NCBI RefSeq assembly: GCF_901764975.1
Contig: NZ_CABFKH010000015.1
Span: forward strand, 1 to 44,353
DNA: 44,353 bases
Reading direction: 5' to 3'
Origin: Actinobacillus indolicus
GTDB taxonomy: Bacteria; Pseudomonadota; Gammaproteobacteria; Enterobacterales; Pasteurellaceae
Shown: positions 8,368-15,168 of the stretch, in pieces
Numbering within the stretch: position 1 is the first letter of the stretch
How the letters are laid out: each line of letters opens with the position of its first letter
Notes under the pieces: generated by a model
Databases searched by the model: none
The model's input: the letters and a program-made list of their open reading frames with translations, nothing else
What the model was told of the DNA's origin: nothing
Position numbers and translations under genes: made by a program

Positions 8368-9983
8368 TAAACATTATCCTGTGTGATCGGTTTTTCAACC
8401 AGTAAATGTAAACGCGTTGTATCCCAATCGGTTTCAAGTAATTCAACTTGTGGCGTTGTCTGCTGAGCTTTAGCGGAAAGCTGTTGGAAACGCTCGACTT
8501 TCCCTAGTAATCCCTGTTTACCGACCAATGCTGTGACACTTTGGTTATATTGATTGCTCGCTGTATTCAAGGTGTTACCCAATTTAGCAAGACGCTCTGC
8601 AATGACGCAAACTTGGTTATAAATATCCCCTGCTTTTTCGCTGATCTCTCGTGCCTCTGCATTACCTCGCTCAATTCGCCATAAATTTGCGACCGTGCGT
8701 AAAATCGGCATTAACGTTGTGTGAGAAACCAAAATGACATTACGTTCATAGCCATAATTAAAGAGCTGTGGATCGTGCTTCATTGCTTCAATATAAGCAG
8801 GTTCAATCGGTACAAACATCAGCACGAAATCAGGGCTTTTTATCCCAATCAGCTGACTATAATTTTTCTTAGACAATCCATCAATATGGGAACGAAGTGA
8901 ACGGCAGTGTTCATCAAGTGCTTGTTGAATTGCAAAATTATCTTCAGAACATACCGCTTGATCGTAGGCAATCAAGGAAACTTTACTGTCTAAAATCAAA
9001 TGCTTATCGTCAGGCAACTTCACCACAAAATCAGGGGCAAAGCGTTTTCCCTCTTCATCTCGGTAGCTCTCTTGGGCGACATAATGTTCCCCAGCCAAAA
9101 GCCCTACTGTTTGTAACGCACTTTCTAACTGAATTTCCCCCCAGTTTCCTGCAATTTTATTATTGCCTTTTAATGCCGTGGTGAGATTTTGTGCTTCCTG
9201 TGACATTGACAACCCAATCTCAAGCACGCGTTTGATCTCAGCCCCTAAATCCGCATTGCCTTTTATTGCTTCACTATGCACCTCATTGACACGTTTTTGG
9301 AAACTTTCGATCTGCTCTTTAAAAGGCTTGAGCAGTAAGTCGAGTGCTGACTGATTACTCTCAGAAAAGGATTTACTCTTTTCTTCCAGAATTTGTTGAG
9401 CAAGATGTTGAAATTCAACATTTAACTGCTGGCGGACTTCTAGGAAATTCTTCTGTTGAGCTTCAAAATTTGCCTGTTTTTCCGAAAGTGTCGTGCGTAA
9501 TTCTGTTAATTCTTGCTGTGATTGGGAAAATTTAGCCTGTAACTGACCGCTTTCTGCTTGCTGATGTTGTAGCTGTAACTGAGTTTGTTGTAACTGTTCT
9601 TCCAAACTTTCCGCTTTAGTCTGAGCCGAACCGATCCGCTCTTTTAATTCATTAATATAACGTTCTAGTTGGTCTTCCTGTAATTCTGCCTGCTCAAGCT
9701 GTTGCTGGAGTTTTTGAATCGCTAAATCTCGTTCATTTAAACGCTCAAGGGTTGATTCTGCTTTTGTCTGTTGCTGAACAGCAAATTGTTCTACTTGATT
9801 TTTTTCAAGGGAAATTTGCTCATATTTTTGCGAAAGCGTTGAAAACTGCTGTTGTAATTGCTCAAGATCTTGTTGCAACTCTTGGCTATCTCGTTGTGAA
9901 CGGGAGTAGCTGAAAAAGAGCCAAAGTGAGATCAATAAGAGTAATGCTATCGTTGCATAAAGCCAAATTGGGTCGAGGTTCAT
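8367..9983 (-). CDS. rmuC: DNA recombination protein RmuC
   Basis: Membrane-anchored RmuC-family protein, proposed to be a nuclease-like factor that limits recombination at inverted repeats. The 538-residue protein has one N-terminal membrane helix (about 9-25), then a very long Gln/Glu-rich coiled coil (about 27-210), then the RmuC domain (about 220-510). Recognisable blocks there are KGNNKIAGNWGEIQLE, PDFVVKLPDDKHLILDSKVSL and SPDFVLMFVPIEPAYI. It is longer than E. coli RmuC (475), mostly in the coiled coil. No strong Shine-Dalgarno precedes the ATG. pabA is co-transcribed and overlaps by one base. Abundance of uptake-sequence hairpins in this genome gives an inverted-repeat regulator an obvious context, but that link is speculative. 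Confidence 0.93.
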   Translation of the reverse strand: MNLDPIWLYATIALLLLISLWLFFSYSRSQRDSQELQQDLEQLQQQFSTLSQKYEQISLEKNQVEQFAVQQQTKAESTLERLNERDLAIQKLQQQLEQAELQEDQLERYINELKERIGSAQTKAESLEEQLQQTQLQLQHQQAESGQLQAKFSQSQQELTELRTTLSEKQANFEAQQKNFLEVRQQLNVEFQHLAQQILEEKSKSFSESNQSALDLLLKPFKEQIESFQKRVNEVHSEAIKGNADLGAEIKRVLEIGLSMSQEAQNLTTALKGNNKIAGNWGEIQLESALQTVGLLAGEHYVAQESYRDEEGKRFAPDFVVKLPDDKHLILDSKVSLIAYDQAVCSEDNFAIQQALDEHCRSLRSHIDGLSKKNYSQLIGIKSPDFVLMFVPIEPAYIEAMKHDPQLFNYGYERNVILVSHTTLMPILRTVANLWRIERGNAEAREISEKAGDIYNQVCVIAERLAKLGNTLNTASNQYNQSVTALVGKQGLLGKVERFQQLSAKAQQTTPQVELLETDWDTTRLHLLVEKPITQDNV

Positions 9984-10278
9984 AGGAATATATACTGTAA
10001 AAATAACTAGTGATAGTTTAGGAATTTACGTTTAATAAATCAAGAACCATTTTTAGCCCAGAGTGACATATAGTTAAAAGTTTTTTCAAACGAATGAATT
10101 GCATTTGTTTGAACGCTTTACCGTGGCGAGTAAGTCATTTAATATGAAAAGAGTGGTGAGATTTTGAGAAGATTTGCAAATCTCGCCTCTTGGTATTTAT
10201 TTTAAATAGTGCATTCGCAAACGCACCCTACTTTACTCCCCCCAACATTTTATTTTTGTGATCTTGATCGAAAAAATC

Positions 10279-10287
10279 ACCGCTTGT
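10279..10287 (-). repeat. DNA uptake signal sequence upstream of RhuM-Fic
   Basis: Exact ACCGCTTGT in the non-coding stretch, preceded by an A-rich run. Confidence 0.85.
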
Positions 10288-10333
10288 TATTTTCTTGGTA
10301 GGTGTTTTGCTTTATGTTTATGTGAAAATTTAA

Positions 10334-10351
10334 CTGTTGCAAAAAATGCAA
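10334..10351 (+). repeat. 18-mer shared with the RhuM-Fic coding region, containing an inverted repeat
   Basis: CTGTTGCAAAAAATGCAA here is identical to 10657-10674 inside the gene. The core TTGCA-AAAAA-TGCAA is a spaced palindrome. It could be an operator, or a relic of a decayed paralogue. Confidence 0.55.
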
Positions 10352-10472
10352 TAACTCAAAAGAATTGGTTGAATTTTAACTGCTAAGGATTTCTTACAAG
10401 TTCAAATTTAACTATCGAGCTTTTCTCGGCAGTTGGCAAATACAGAGAATGATTAGTTTTATAGGCTCAATT

Positions 10473-11456
10473 ATGCAAAACCAAATTCAACTTTATACGT
10501 CCGCAGACGGCAAAATTTCCTTACAAGTTTCGTTGGATAATGAAACGGTGTGGCTTAGTTTAGATCAAATGGCAACGCTATTTGAGCGAGATAAATCCGT
10601 AATTTCTCGTCATATTCGTAATGTATTTAATGATGGGGAATTATCAAGACTGTCAGCTGTTGCAAAAAATGCAACAACTGCTTCTGATGGAAAAGTTTAT
10701 CAAGTAGATTATTACAATCTTGATGTCATTATTTCTGTCGGTTACCGTGTAAAATCAATGCGTGGTGTGCAATTCCGCCAATGGGCAACCCAAACACTGA
10801 AACAGTTTTTAGTGCAAGGTTATGCGATTAACCAAAAACGCTTGCAGGAAAAAGGTGTGGAATTTAGCCAAGCAGTGGCGTTGTTAAGTCAAACGCTGAC
10901 CAATCAAGCCTTGATTAGTGATGAGGGCAAGGCGGTTATCGGTGTGGTGCAGGACTATGCGAGAACGTGGAGCTTGTTGCAGGCGTATGATGAGCAAAAT
11001 TTAGCGGCGATTTCGGTGCAACAGCCTGAAATGAAACCGCTGGTATTTGAAGAGGTATTGGCGGCTATTTCACAATTAAAACAAGAGTTGATTGCCAAAG
11101 GCGAAGCGACCGAGCTATTTGGGCAGTTGAGAAGTGATGGCTTGGCATCAGCGATTGCGACCATTGAACAAGGCTTTGGCGGAGAATTGTTTTATCCGAA
11201 CATTGCTAGCCGAGCGGCACATTTATTGTATTTTGTTATCAAAAATCACCCGCTTGCAGACGGCAATAAACGCACGGGATCGTTTCTGTTTTTATGGTAT
11301 TTACACCAAAATCAAGCCTTACTTGCCAAACCAGTTAATGAATTGATTAACGATAACACTTTGGTTGCCCTTGCCTTATTAGTGGCAGAAAGTTTGCCTG
11401 AACAAAAAGAGCTGATGATTCGTTTGGTGGAGCATTTTATTTTGTTGAAAGGATAA
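10473..11456 (+). CDS. RhuM-family / Fic-Doc fusion protein
   Basis: Two-part protein of 327 residues. The N-terminal part (about 1-125) is RhuM/virulence-protein-like, with VWLSLDQMATLFERDKSVIS, IRNVFNDGELSR, VDYYNLDVIISVGYRVKSMRG and VQFRQWATQTLKQFL. It resembles a DNA-binding phage KilA/Bro-like module. The C-terminal part is a Fic/Doc domain with HPLADGNKR at 259-267. The family transfers AMP, or in Doc phosphate, to target proteins. Lys follows the Asn and the second Arg of the AMP-transferase motif is missing, as in Doc, so a phosphotransferase-like activity is the better guess. I found no (S/T)xxxE(G/N) inhibitory motif and no small antitoxin gene beside it. I prefer the ATG at 10473 (ATAGG upstream) to 10449. 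The gene stands alone, and its target is unknown. Confidence 0.85.
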   Translation: MQNQIQLYTSADGKISLQVSLDNETVWLSLDQMATLFERDKSVISRHIRNVFNDGELSRLSAVAKNATTASDGKVYQVDYYNLDVIISVGYRVKSMRGVQFRQWATQTLKQFLVQGYAINQKRLQEKGVEFSQAVALLSQTLTNQALISDEGKAVIGVVQDYARTWSLLQAYDEQNLAAISVQQPEMKPLVFEEVLAAISQLKQELIAKGEATELFGQLRSDGLASAIATIEQGFGGELFYPNIASRAAHLLYFVIKNHPLADGNKRTGSFLFLWYLHQNQALLAKPVNELINDNTLVALALLVAESLPEQKELMIRLVEHFILLKG

Positions 11457-11461
11457 AGAGT

Positions 11462-11520
11462 GGTCAGATTTTCACAAAATTTTGCGAATTGCAAAAATGT
11501 TGGAAAATCCCACCGCTTGA
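11462..11520. repeat. Degenerate uptake-sequence hairpin after RhuM-Fic
   Basis: GTGGTCAGATTTT and AAAATCCCACCGC face each other (10 of 13 pairs), with TTTTGCGAA between. Neither arm has the exact ACAAGCGGT core; the right arm ends ACCGCTTGA. It may serve as a weak terminator. Confidence 0.5.
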
Positions 11521-11547
11521 CAATTCACACCACTGTACTTAAAATCT

Positions 11548-11569
11548 GTTTAAATTTTTAAACCTATAA
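11548..11569 (+). promoter_or_regulatory. Operator-like palindrome before arsR-type gene
   Basis: The palindrome GTTTAAATTTTTAAAC (7-bp perfect arms) ends 13 bp before the ATG. The 22-bp block matches 11905-11926, upstream of the next gene, at 20 of 22 positions, as expected for the repressor's own operator. Confidence 0.65.
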
Positions 11570-11575
11570 ACAAAA

Positions 11576-11887
11576 ATGAGCCAAAAAACCGTTGATATTT
11601 TGCGTGAGTGCATTCCGACTTTTACTGTGTTAAGCGATGAAAACCGCTTGATGATTTTGCATATTTTGTTTGAAAACGGCAGTTTGAATGTCAATGATTT
11701 GACCGAACGGCTGCATTTATCACGCCCTGCGGTATCGCATCATCTGAAAATTATGTTAGATGCGGGTTTGGTACGTGTTGATCAGCAAGGCAAAGAGCGT
11801 TATTACACCGTGAGCCTACAACAAGCGGGCGAGCGTTTTCAGCGTTTGATGGCATCGTTTATTGCAGACGGCTGTATTCAGCCGTAA
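11576..11887 (+). CDS. ArsR/SmtB-family transcriptional regulator
   Basis: Small winged-helix repressor of 103 residues. The helix-turn-helix is clear at about 38-62 (VNDLTERLHLSRPAVSHHLK), followed by the wing LVRVDQQGKERYYTVS. The ELCVCDL metal motif of ArsR/SmtB sensors is replaced by SLNVNDL, so a classical metal site at that helix is absent. Two cysteines, C12 and C100, could sense oxidants or electrophiles. The gene is followed after 57 bp by an Old Yellow Enzyme homologue, and a matching palindrome precedes both genes. I infer that it represses itself and the reductase until a reactive compound appears. No recognisable Shine-Dalgarno stands before the ATG; the leader is very AT-rich. 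The specific inducer is unknown. Confidence 0.88.
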   Translation: MSQKTVDILRECIPTFTVLSDENRLMILHILFENGSLNVNDLTERLHLSRPAVSHHLKIMLDAGLVRVDQQGKERYYTVSLQQAGERFQRLMASFIADGCIQP

Positions 11888-11895
11888 TTTTTTTA
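11868..11895 (+). terminator. Intrinsic terminator at the end of the arsR-type gene
   Basis: CGGCTG/CAGCCG (11869-11874 with 11879-11884), loop TATT, then a seven-T run at 11888-11894. It overlaps the stop codon. It would separate the regulator transcript from the reductase, which then needs its own promoter near 11895-11940. Confidence 0.75.
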
Positions 11896-11904
11896 CTCAA
11901 ATGG

Positions 11905-11926
11905 GTTTATATTTTTAAACTTATAA
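11905..11926 (+). promoter_or_regulatory. Second operator-like palindrome, before the OYE gene
   Basis: GTTTATATTTTTAAAC and its flanks match the block before the arsR-type gene with only two differences. It sits between the terminator and the GGAG ribosome site, where a repressor would block a separate promoter. Confidence 0.65.
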
Positions 11927-11944
11927 TCTTAACGGAGCATTTTT

Positions 11945-13156
11945 ATGTTATTTCAATCCTTTACCTTTGCGAACGGCAAAACCGCCAAAAACCGTTTTTT
12001 TAAATCCGCAATGGAAGAACAACTTGCCAAACAAAACCAACCGACAATGCCCTTGGTGCAACTTTATGACACTTGGGCAAAGGGCGGAGCTGGCGTGTTG
12101 GTGACGGGCAATGTGATGGTCGCCGAAAACGGCAAAGGCTCGATCAATGATGTGGTTCTCACAGACGAACGCAGTTTGCCAACGTTGCAACAATGGGCGA
12201 AAGCAGGCACGCAAAATGATACGTTGCTGATTATGCAGATTAACCACGCAGGCAAACAGTCGCCAAAAGTGCTGTCTCCCACGCCTGTAGCACCGAGTGC
12301 AGTTGCCTTGCAGGGAATGGACGGCTTTATCAATCCGCCGAGAGCCTTAACCGAAGCGGAAATCGATACTTTAATTGAGCAATTTGCTACCGCAGCAAAA
12401 ATTGCCGAAAAAGCAGGCTTTTCAGGCGTACAAATTCACGCCGCACACGGCTATTTAATCAGTCAGTTTTTATCGCCGCACCACAACCGCCGTGAAGACA
12501 AATGGGGCGGTAGTTTGGAAAATCGTATGCGGTTTTTAGTGGAGATTTACCACGCCATTCGAGCGGTGGTGCAGCCTGAATTTTTGGTCGGTTTAAAACT
12601 CAATTCAGCGGATTTCCAAAAAGGCGGTTTTGATGAAACGGACAGCATTCAAGTAGTACAAAAAATGGCGGAATTGGGCATTGATTTTATTGAAATTTCA
12701 GGCGGTAACTATGAAAACCCAGAAATGTTATCCACCCAAGCCAGCAGCCAAAAACGCGAGGCATTTTTCTTGGATTACGCCGAAAAAGCCCGTGCCGTCT
12801 GCAACGCACCGTTGATTATCACAGGCGGTTTTCGCAGTGAAAACGCAATGAATGAGGCACTGCAAAGCGGACATCTGGACTTTATCGGCATCGCCCGACC
12901 TTTTGCCTTACAACCCGATTTACCGAACCAAATTCAACAAGGCAACTATCAAACCCTCGTCACCAACCGTATCAAAACAGGTTTCGCCCCTGTGGATAAC
13001 AAACTTGGCGCCGTGCTGGAAATGGATTGGTATATGTATCAAATGGCGTTAATCGGCAACGGCAAACAGCCAAATCCAAAACTTTCGCCGTGGAAAGTGT
13101 TATTCAAAACCCTTTGGGAAAACGGCAAAGCAGGGTTGAGTACGGGGAGATCTTAG
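11945..13156 (+). CDS. Old Yellow Enzyme family NAD(P)H:flavin oxidoreductase
   Basis: FMN-dependent TIM-barrel reductase of the OYE / NADH:flavin oxidoreductase family, which reduces activated C=C bonds, quinones or nitro-compounds using NAD(P)H. The 403-residue protein shows the N-terminal FMN-binding strand (FANGKTAKNRFFKSAM), MQINHAGKQS at 97-106, the substrate-binding HAAHGYL at 165-171 followed by SQFLSPHHNRR and WGGSLENRMR, and the C-terminal phosphate-binding region FIGIARPFALQPDL. A fused ferredoxin-type domain is absent. GGAG at 11934-11937 is well placed for the ATG. GC content and codons (GAC, GGC, AAC) look higher than in flanking genes, which suggests transfer. Control by the upstream ArsR-type protein is inferred from the shared operators. 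The physiological substrate is unknown. Confidence 0.9.
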   Translation: MLFQSFTFANGKTAKNRFFKSAMEEQLAKQNQPTMPLVQLYDTWAKGGAGVLVTGNVMVAENGKGSINDVVLTDERSLPTLQQWAKAGTQNDTLLIMQINHAGKQSPKVLSPTPVAPSAVALQGMDGFINPPRALTEAEIDTLIEQFATAAKIAEKAGFSGVQIHAAHGYLISQFLSPHHNRREDKWGGSLENRMRFLVEIYHAIRAVVQPEFLVGLKLNSADFQKGGFDETDSIQVVQKMAELGIDFIEISGGNYENPEMLSTQASSQKREAFFLDYAEKARAVCNAPLIITGGFRSENAMNEALQSGHLDFIGIARPFALQPDLPNQIQQGNYQTLVTNRIKTGFAPVDNKLGAVLEMDWYMYQMALIGNGKQPNPKLSPWKVLFKTLWENGKAGLSTGRS

Positions 13157-13162
13157 GAAAGC

Positions 13163-13228
13163 GTGGTGGGATTTTTACAAGATTTTGCAATTGTAAAATA
13201 TGAGGAAAATCCTACCACTTATTTTTTC
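13163..13228. terminator. Bidirectional hairpin between the OYE gene and nsrR
   Basis: GTGGTGGGATTTT and AAAATCCTACCAC (13163-13175 with 13206-13218) pair at 12 of 13 positions and are followed by TTATTTTTT. This is a decayed uptake-sequence pair in a convergent gap, well placed to stop both transcripts. Confidence 0.7.
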
Positions 13229-13659
13229 TACTCATCTCTTCTAACTGGAATTAATGAAATTAAGTCTTTTGAATTAATACACTGAGCAATAGTGTATTGG
13301 TTTAATGTATGATAGAAGGTCTCTAATGCCTCATCTAGTAAGTTTTTTAGACGACAATGGGGCTTTAATACACACATAGGGGAGTTACAATTTACCAGCT
13401 TAGGATCACCCTGCAATGTTCTAATGACTTCACCGACAGGCATGGAAAGTACCAAAGAAGACACTTTGATCCCTCCACCTTTTCCTCTCGTCGTAATTAA
13501 CCAATGTTGTTTTGCCATAAAATGAACCACTTTAACTAAATGATTTTGTGACACATGAAGGTTTTCTGCAAGATGTGGGATAGTATGAAGCTCTTCTTGA
13601 TGATGAACAATATACATCAACACGCGAAAAGCATAATCGGTAAATTTACTCAACTGCAT
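13228..13659 (-). CDS. nsrR: Nitric-oxide-sensing repressor NsrR
   Basis: Rrf2-family transcription factor carrying an Fe-S cluster that is destroyed by nitric oxide, lifting repression of NO-detoxifying genes. It has 143 residues. The winged helix occupies about 1-80 (LAENLHVSQNHLVKVVHFM, then the wing RGKGGGIKV). The three cluster cysteines fall at C91, C96 and C102, the same positions I recall for E. coli NsrR. The gene is divergent from hmp with a 150-bp gap containing a large NsrR-type palindrome, so autoregulation and control of hmp are both likely. Confidence 0.95.
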   Translation of the reverse strand: MQLSKFTDYAFRVLMYIVHHQEELHTIPHLAENLHVSQNHLVKVVHFMAKQHWLITTRGKGGGIKVSSLVLSMPVGEVIRTLQGDPKLVNCNSPMCVLKPHCRLKNLLDEALETFYHTLNQYTIAQCINSKDLISLIPVRRDE

Positions 13660-13746
13660 AGTTCATCCTTTATTATTTTTATTCCTCTCTTATGGCTATA
13701 GTTTAAACCATTTTTTGTTATTTTTTATGATTTAGTTCATTGCAAT

Positions 13747-13791
13747 GATAAGATTAAAAGATGTATTATAAATATATCTTTTAATCTTATC
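13747..13791. promoter_or_regulatory. NsrR operator inside a 45-bp near-perfect palindrome
   Basis: Arms of 16 bp (13747-13762 and 13776-13791) are exactly complementary, and the 13-bp centre adds four more pairs with two mismatched pairs. The inner 23 bp (13758-13780) fit the NsrR model of two 11-bp half-sites (AAGATGTATTA and its inverted partner) separated by one base. The palindrome ends 6 bp before the hmp ribosome site, so a bound repressor would cover the promoter or start region. Confidence 0.85.
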
Positions 13792-13809
13792 CATTTGAAG
13801 GAAAAATCC

Positions 13810-15012
13810 ATGTCTCTTACAGCTCAACAAATCGAATTAGTGAAAGCAACCGTGCCAGTTTTAAAAGAAAACGGTGTCGCCCTGACAAGTTATTTTTATA
13901 ACCGTATGTTAAGCAACCACCCTGAATTAAAAGAAGTATTTAACTTAGGACATCAGCGTAGTGGCGCACAAGCACGTTCATTGGCGGGTGCAGTATTGGC
14001 GTATGCTGAAAATATTGAAAATCCAGCGGTATTAGCGTCTGCAATTGAATTAATGGCACATAAACACGTGAGTTTAGAAATCCAAGCGCCAGATTACCAA
14101 ATTGTTGGCACTAACCTACTTCATTCCATTAGCGAAGTATTAAATATTTCAATGGATGATCCTTTAATTGACGCGTGGACAGCAGCTTATGGGCAATTGG
14201 CGGAAGTATTAATTAATACAGAAAAAGCTATTTATGATGAGCATGCGCAAACAAAAGGTAGTTGGTTAGGTTGGCGTAAATTTAGAATTGCGAAAAAAGT
14301 AGAAGAAAGTAGTGAAATTACATCATTCTATTTAGTCCCTTCAGATAATGGTTCATTACCGCAATATAAAGTGGGGCAATATATTTCTGTACGTGTGTTT
14401 GTTGAAGAACTTGGATTAAAACAGCCACGTCAATATACCTTATCAGATAGCCCAAAAGCCGATCATTTACGTATTTCTGTAAAACGTGAAGATGCCAAAG
14501 CGGATTTTGCGGCTGGCTGGGTTTCAAATACCCTACATAACCTTAAAGAAGGCGATGAAATTGAAGTCACTGCACCGACAGGAAATTTCTTCTTACTTGA
14601 TCATAATAAGAAAAATGTTCTGATTAGTGGTGGTGTCGGTTTAACCCCAATGATTGCGATGTTAAACGGTTTAGTTGATGCAGGTATTCCACAACCTGTC
14701 AGCTTTATTCATGCTTGCCGTAATGCACAAGTGCATGCTATGAAGCAGCATATTGAACAAGTGAAAGCACAGCACCCGACAGTACGTAGCTTTGTGGCTT
14801 ATGAAGAAGATAATGCAAATGAAGCTGATATTGTTGGTCGTTTAGATTTAACACAAGTACCAAGCAATATGTTACCAAAAGATGCCGATTACTATTTATG
14901 TGGCCCTGCATTCTTCATGCAAGCACAACATAAAGCATTGGTAGATTTAGGTATTTCGCCAGCTCAAATTCATTTAGAAGCTTTTAGCACAGGCGGTGTT
15001 CAGCTAAGCTAA
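13810..15012 (+). CDS. hmp: Flavohemoprotein, nitric oxide dioxygenase Hmp
   Basis: Cytoplasmic enzyme that converts NO plus O2 to nitrate using NAD(P)H. It has 400 residues (E. coli 396). The globin domain is at about 1-140, with distal Y30 and Q54 and proximal H86 in AHKHVSLE. An FAD-binding domain follows (about 155-260) with RQYTLSD, then an NAD domain with ISGGVGLTPM and YYLCGPAFFM, ending EAFSTGG. An upstream TTG at 13795 would add five residues; the ATG at 13810 has AAGGA at the right distance and gives the family N-terminus. It is divergent from its repressor gene and shares its operator. Confidence 0.97.
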   Translation: MSLTAQQIELVKATVPVLKENGVALTSYFYNRMLSNHPELKEVFNLGHQRSGAQARSLAGAVLAYAENIENPAVLASAIELMAHKHVSLEIQAPDYQIVGTNLLHSISEVLNISMDDPLIDAWTAAYGQLAEVLINTEKAIYDEHAQTKGSWLGWRKFRIAKKVEESSEITSFYLVPSDNGSLPQYKVGQYISVRVFVEELGLKQPRQYTLSDSPKADHLRISVKREDAKADFAAGWVSNTLHNLKEGDEIEVTAPTGNFFLLDHNKKNVLISGGVGLTPMIAMLNGLVDAGIPQPVSFIHACRNAQVHAMKQHIEQVKAQHPTVRSFVAYEEDNANEADIVGRLDLTQVPSNMLPKDADYYLCGPAFFMQAQHKALVDLGISPAQIHLEAFSTGGVQLS

Positions 15013-15017
15013 CCTTT

Positions 15018-15074
15018 ACAAGCGGTAGGATTGCCATTCTTTTTTGCAAAAAATAGCCAGATCTTACCGCTTGT
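15018..15074. repeat. Inverted pair of uptake signal sequences after hmp
   Basis: ACAAGCGGT at 15018-15026 and ACCGCTTGT at 15066-15074, with stem homology extending about 14 bp inward (one mismatch). It begins 6 bp after the hmp stop and is the only terminator candidate there, although no T-run follows immediately. Confidence 0.85.
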
Positions 15075-15129
15075 CTCTCTTTCCTTTTCTTCAAACGTAA
15101 AGTCGATACCTCCACGTAAGAAAGCGATC

Positions 15130-15135
15130 TATAAT
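15130..15135 (+). promoter_or_regulatory. Probable -10 hexamer of the pepB promoter
   Basis: A perfect TATAAT. I see no good -35 at 16-18 bp; TCGATA lies 21 bp upstream. The spacing leaves a leader of about 28 nt. Confidence 0.45.
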
Positions 15136-15168
15136 GCATTACTTTTTTCAAATCATTAAGGAATGTGT

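Larger units (their letters stand above)
9984..10472. other. Non-coding stretch between rmuC and the RhuM-Fic gene
   Basis: About 490 bp without a convincing gene. It holds a degenerate uptake-sequence hairpin (GAGATTT/AAATCTC, 10158-10164 with 10178-10184), a GCATTCGCAAACGCACC near-palindrome (about 10211-10227), one exact uptake sequence at 10279-10287, and an 18-mer at 10334-10351 repeated inside the next gene. The last 150 bp presumably contain the promoter of the RhuM-Fic gene; no clear -35/-10 pair stands out. A decayed gene fragment is possible. Confidence 0.6.
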
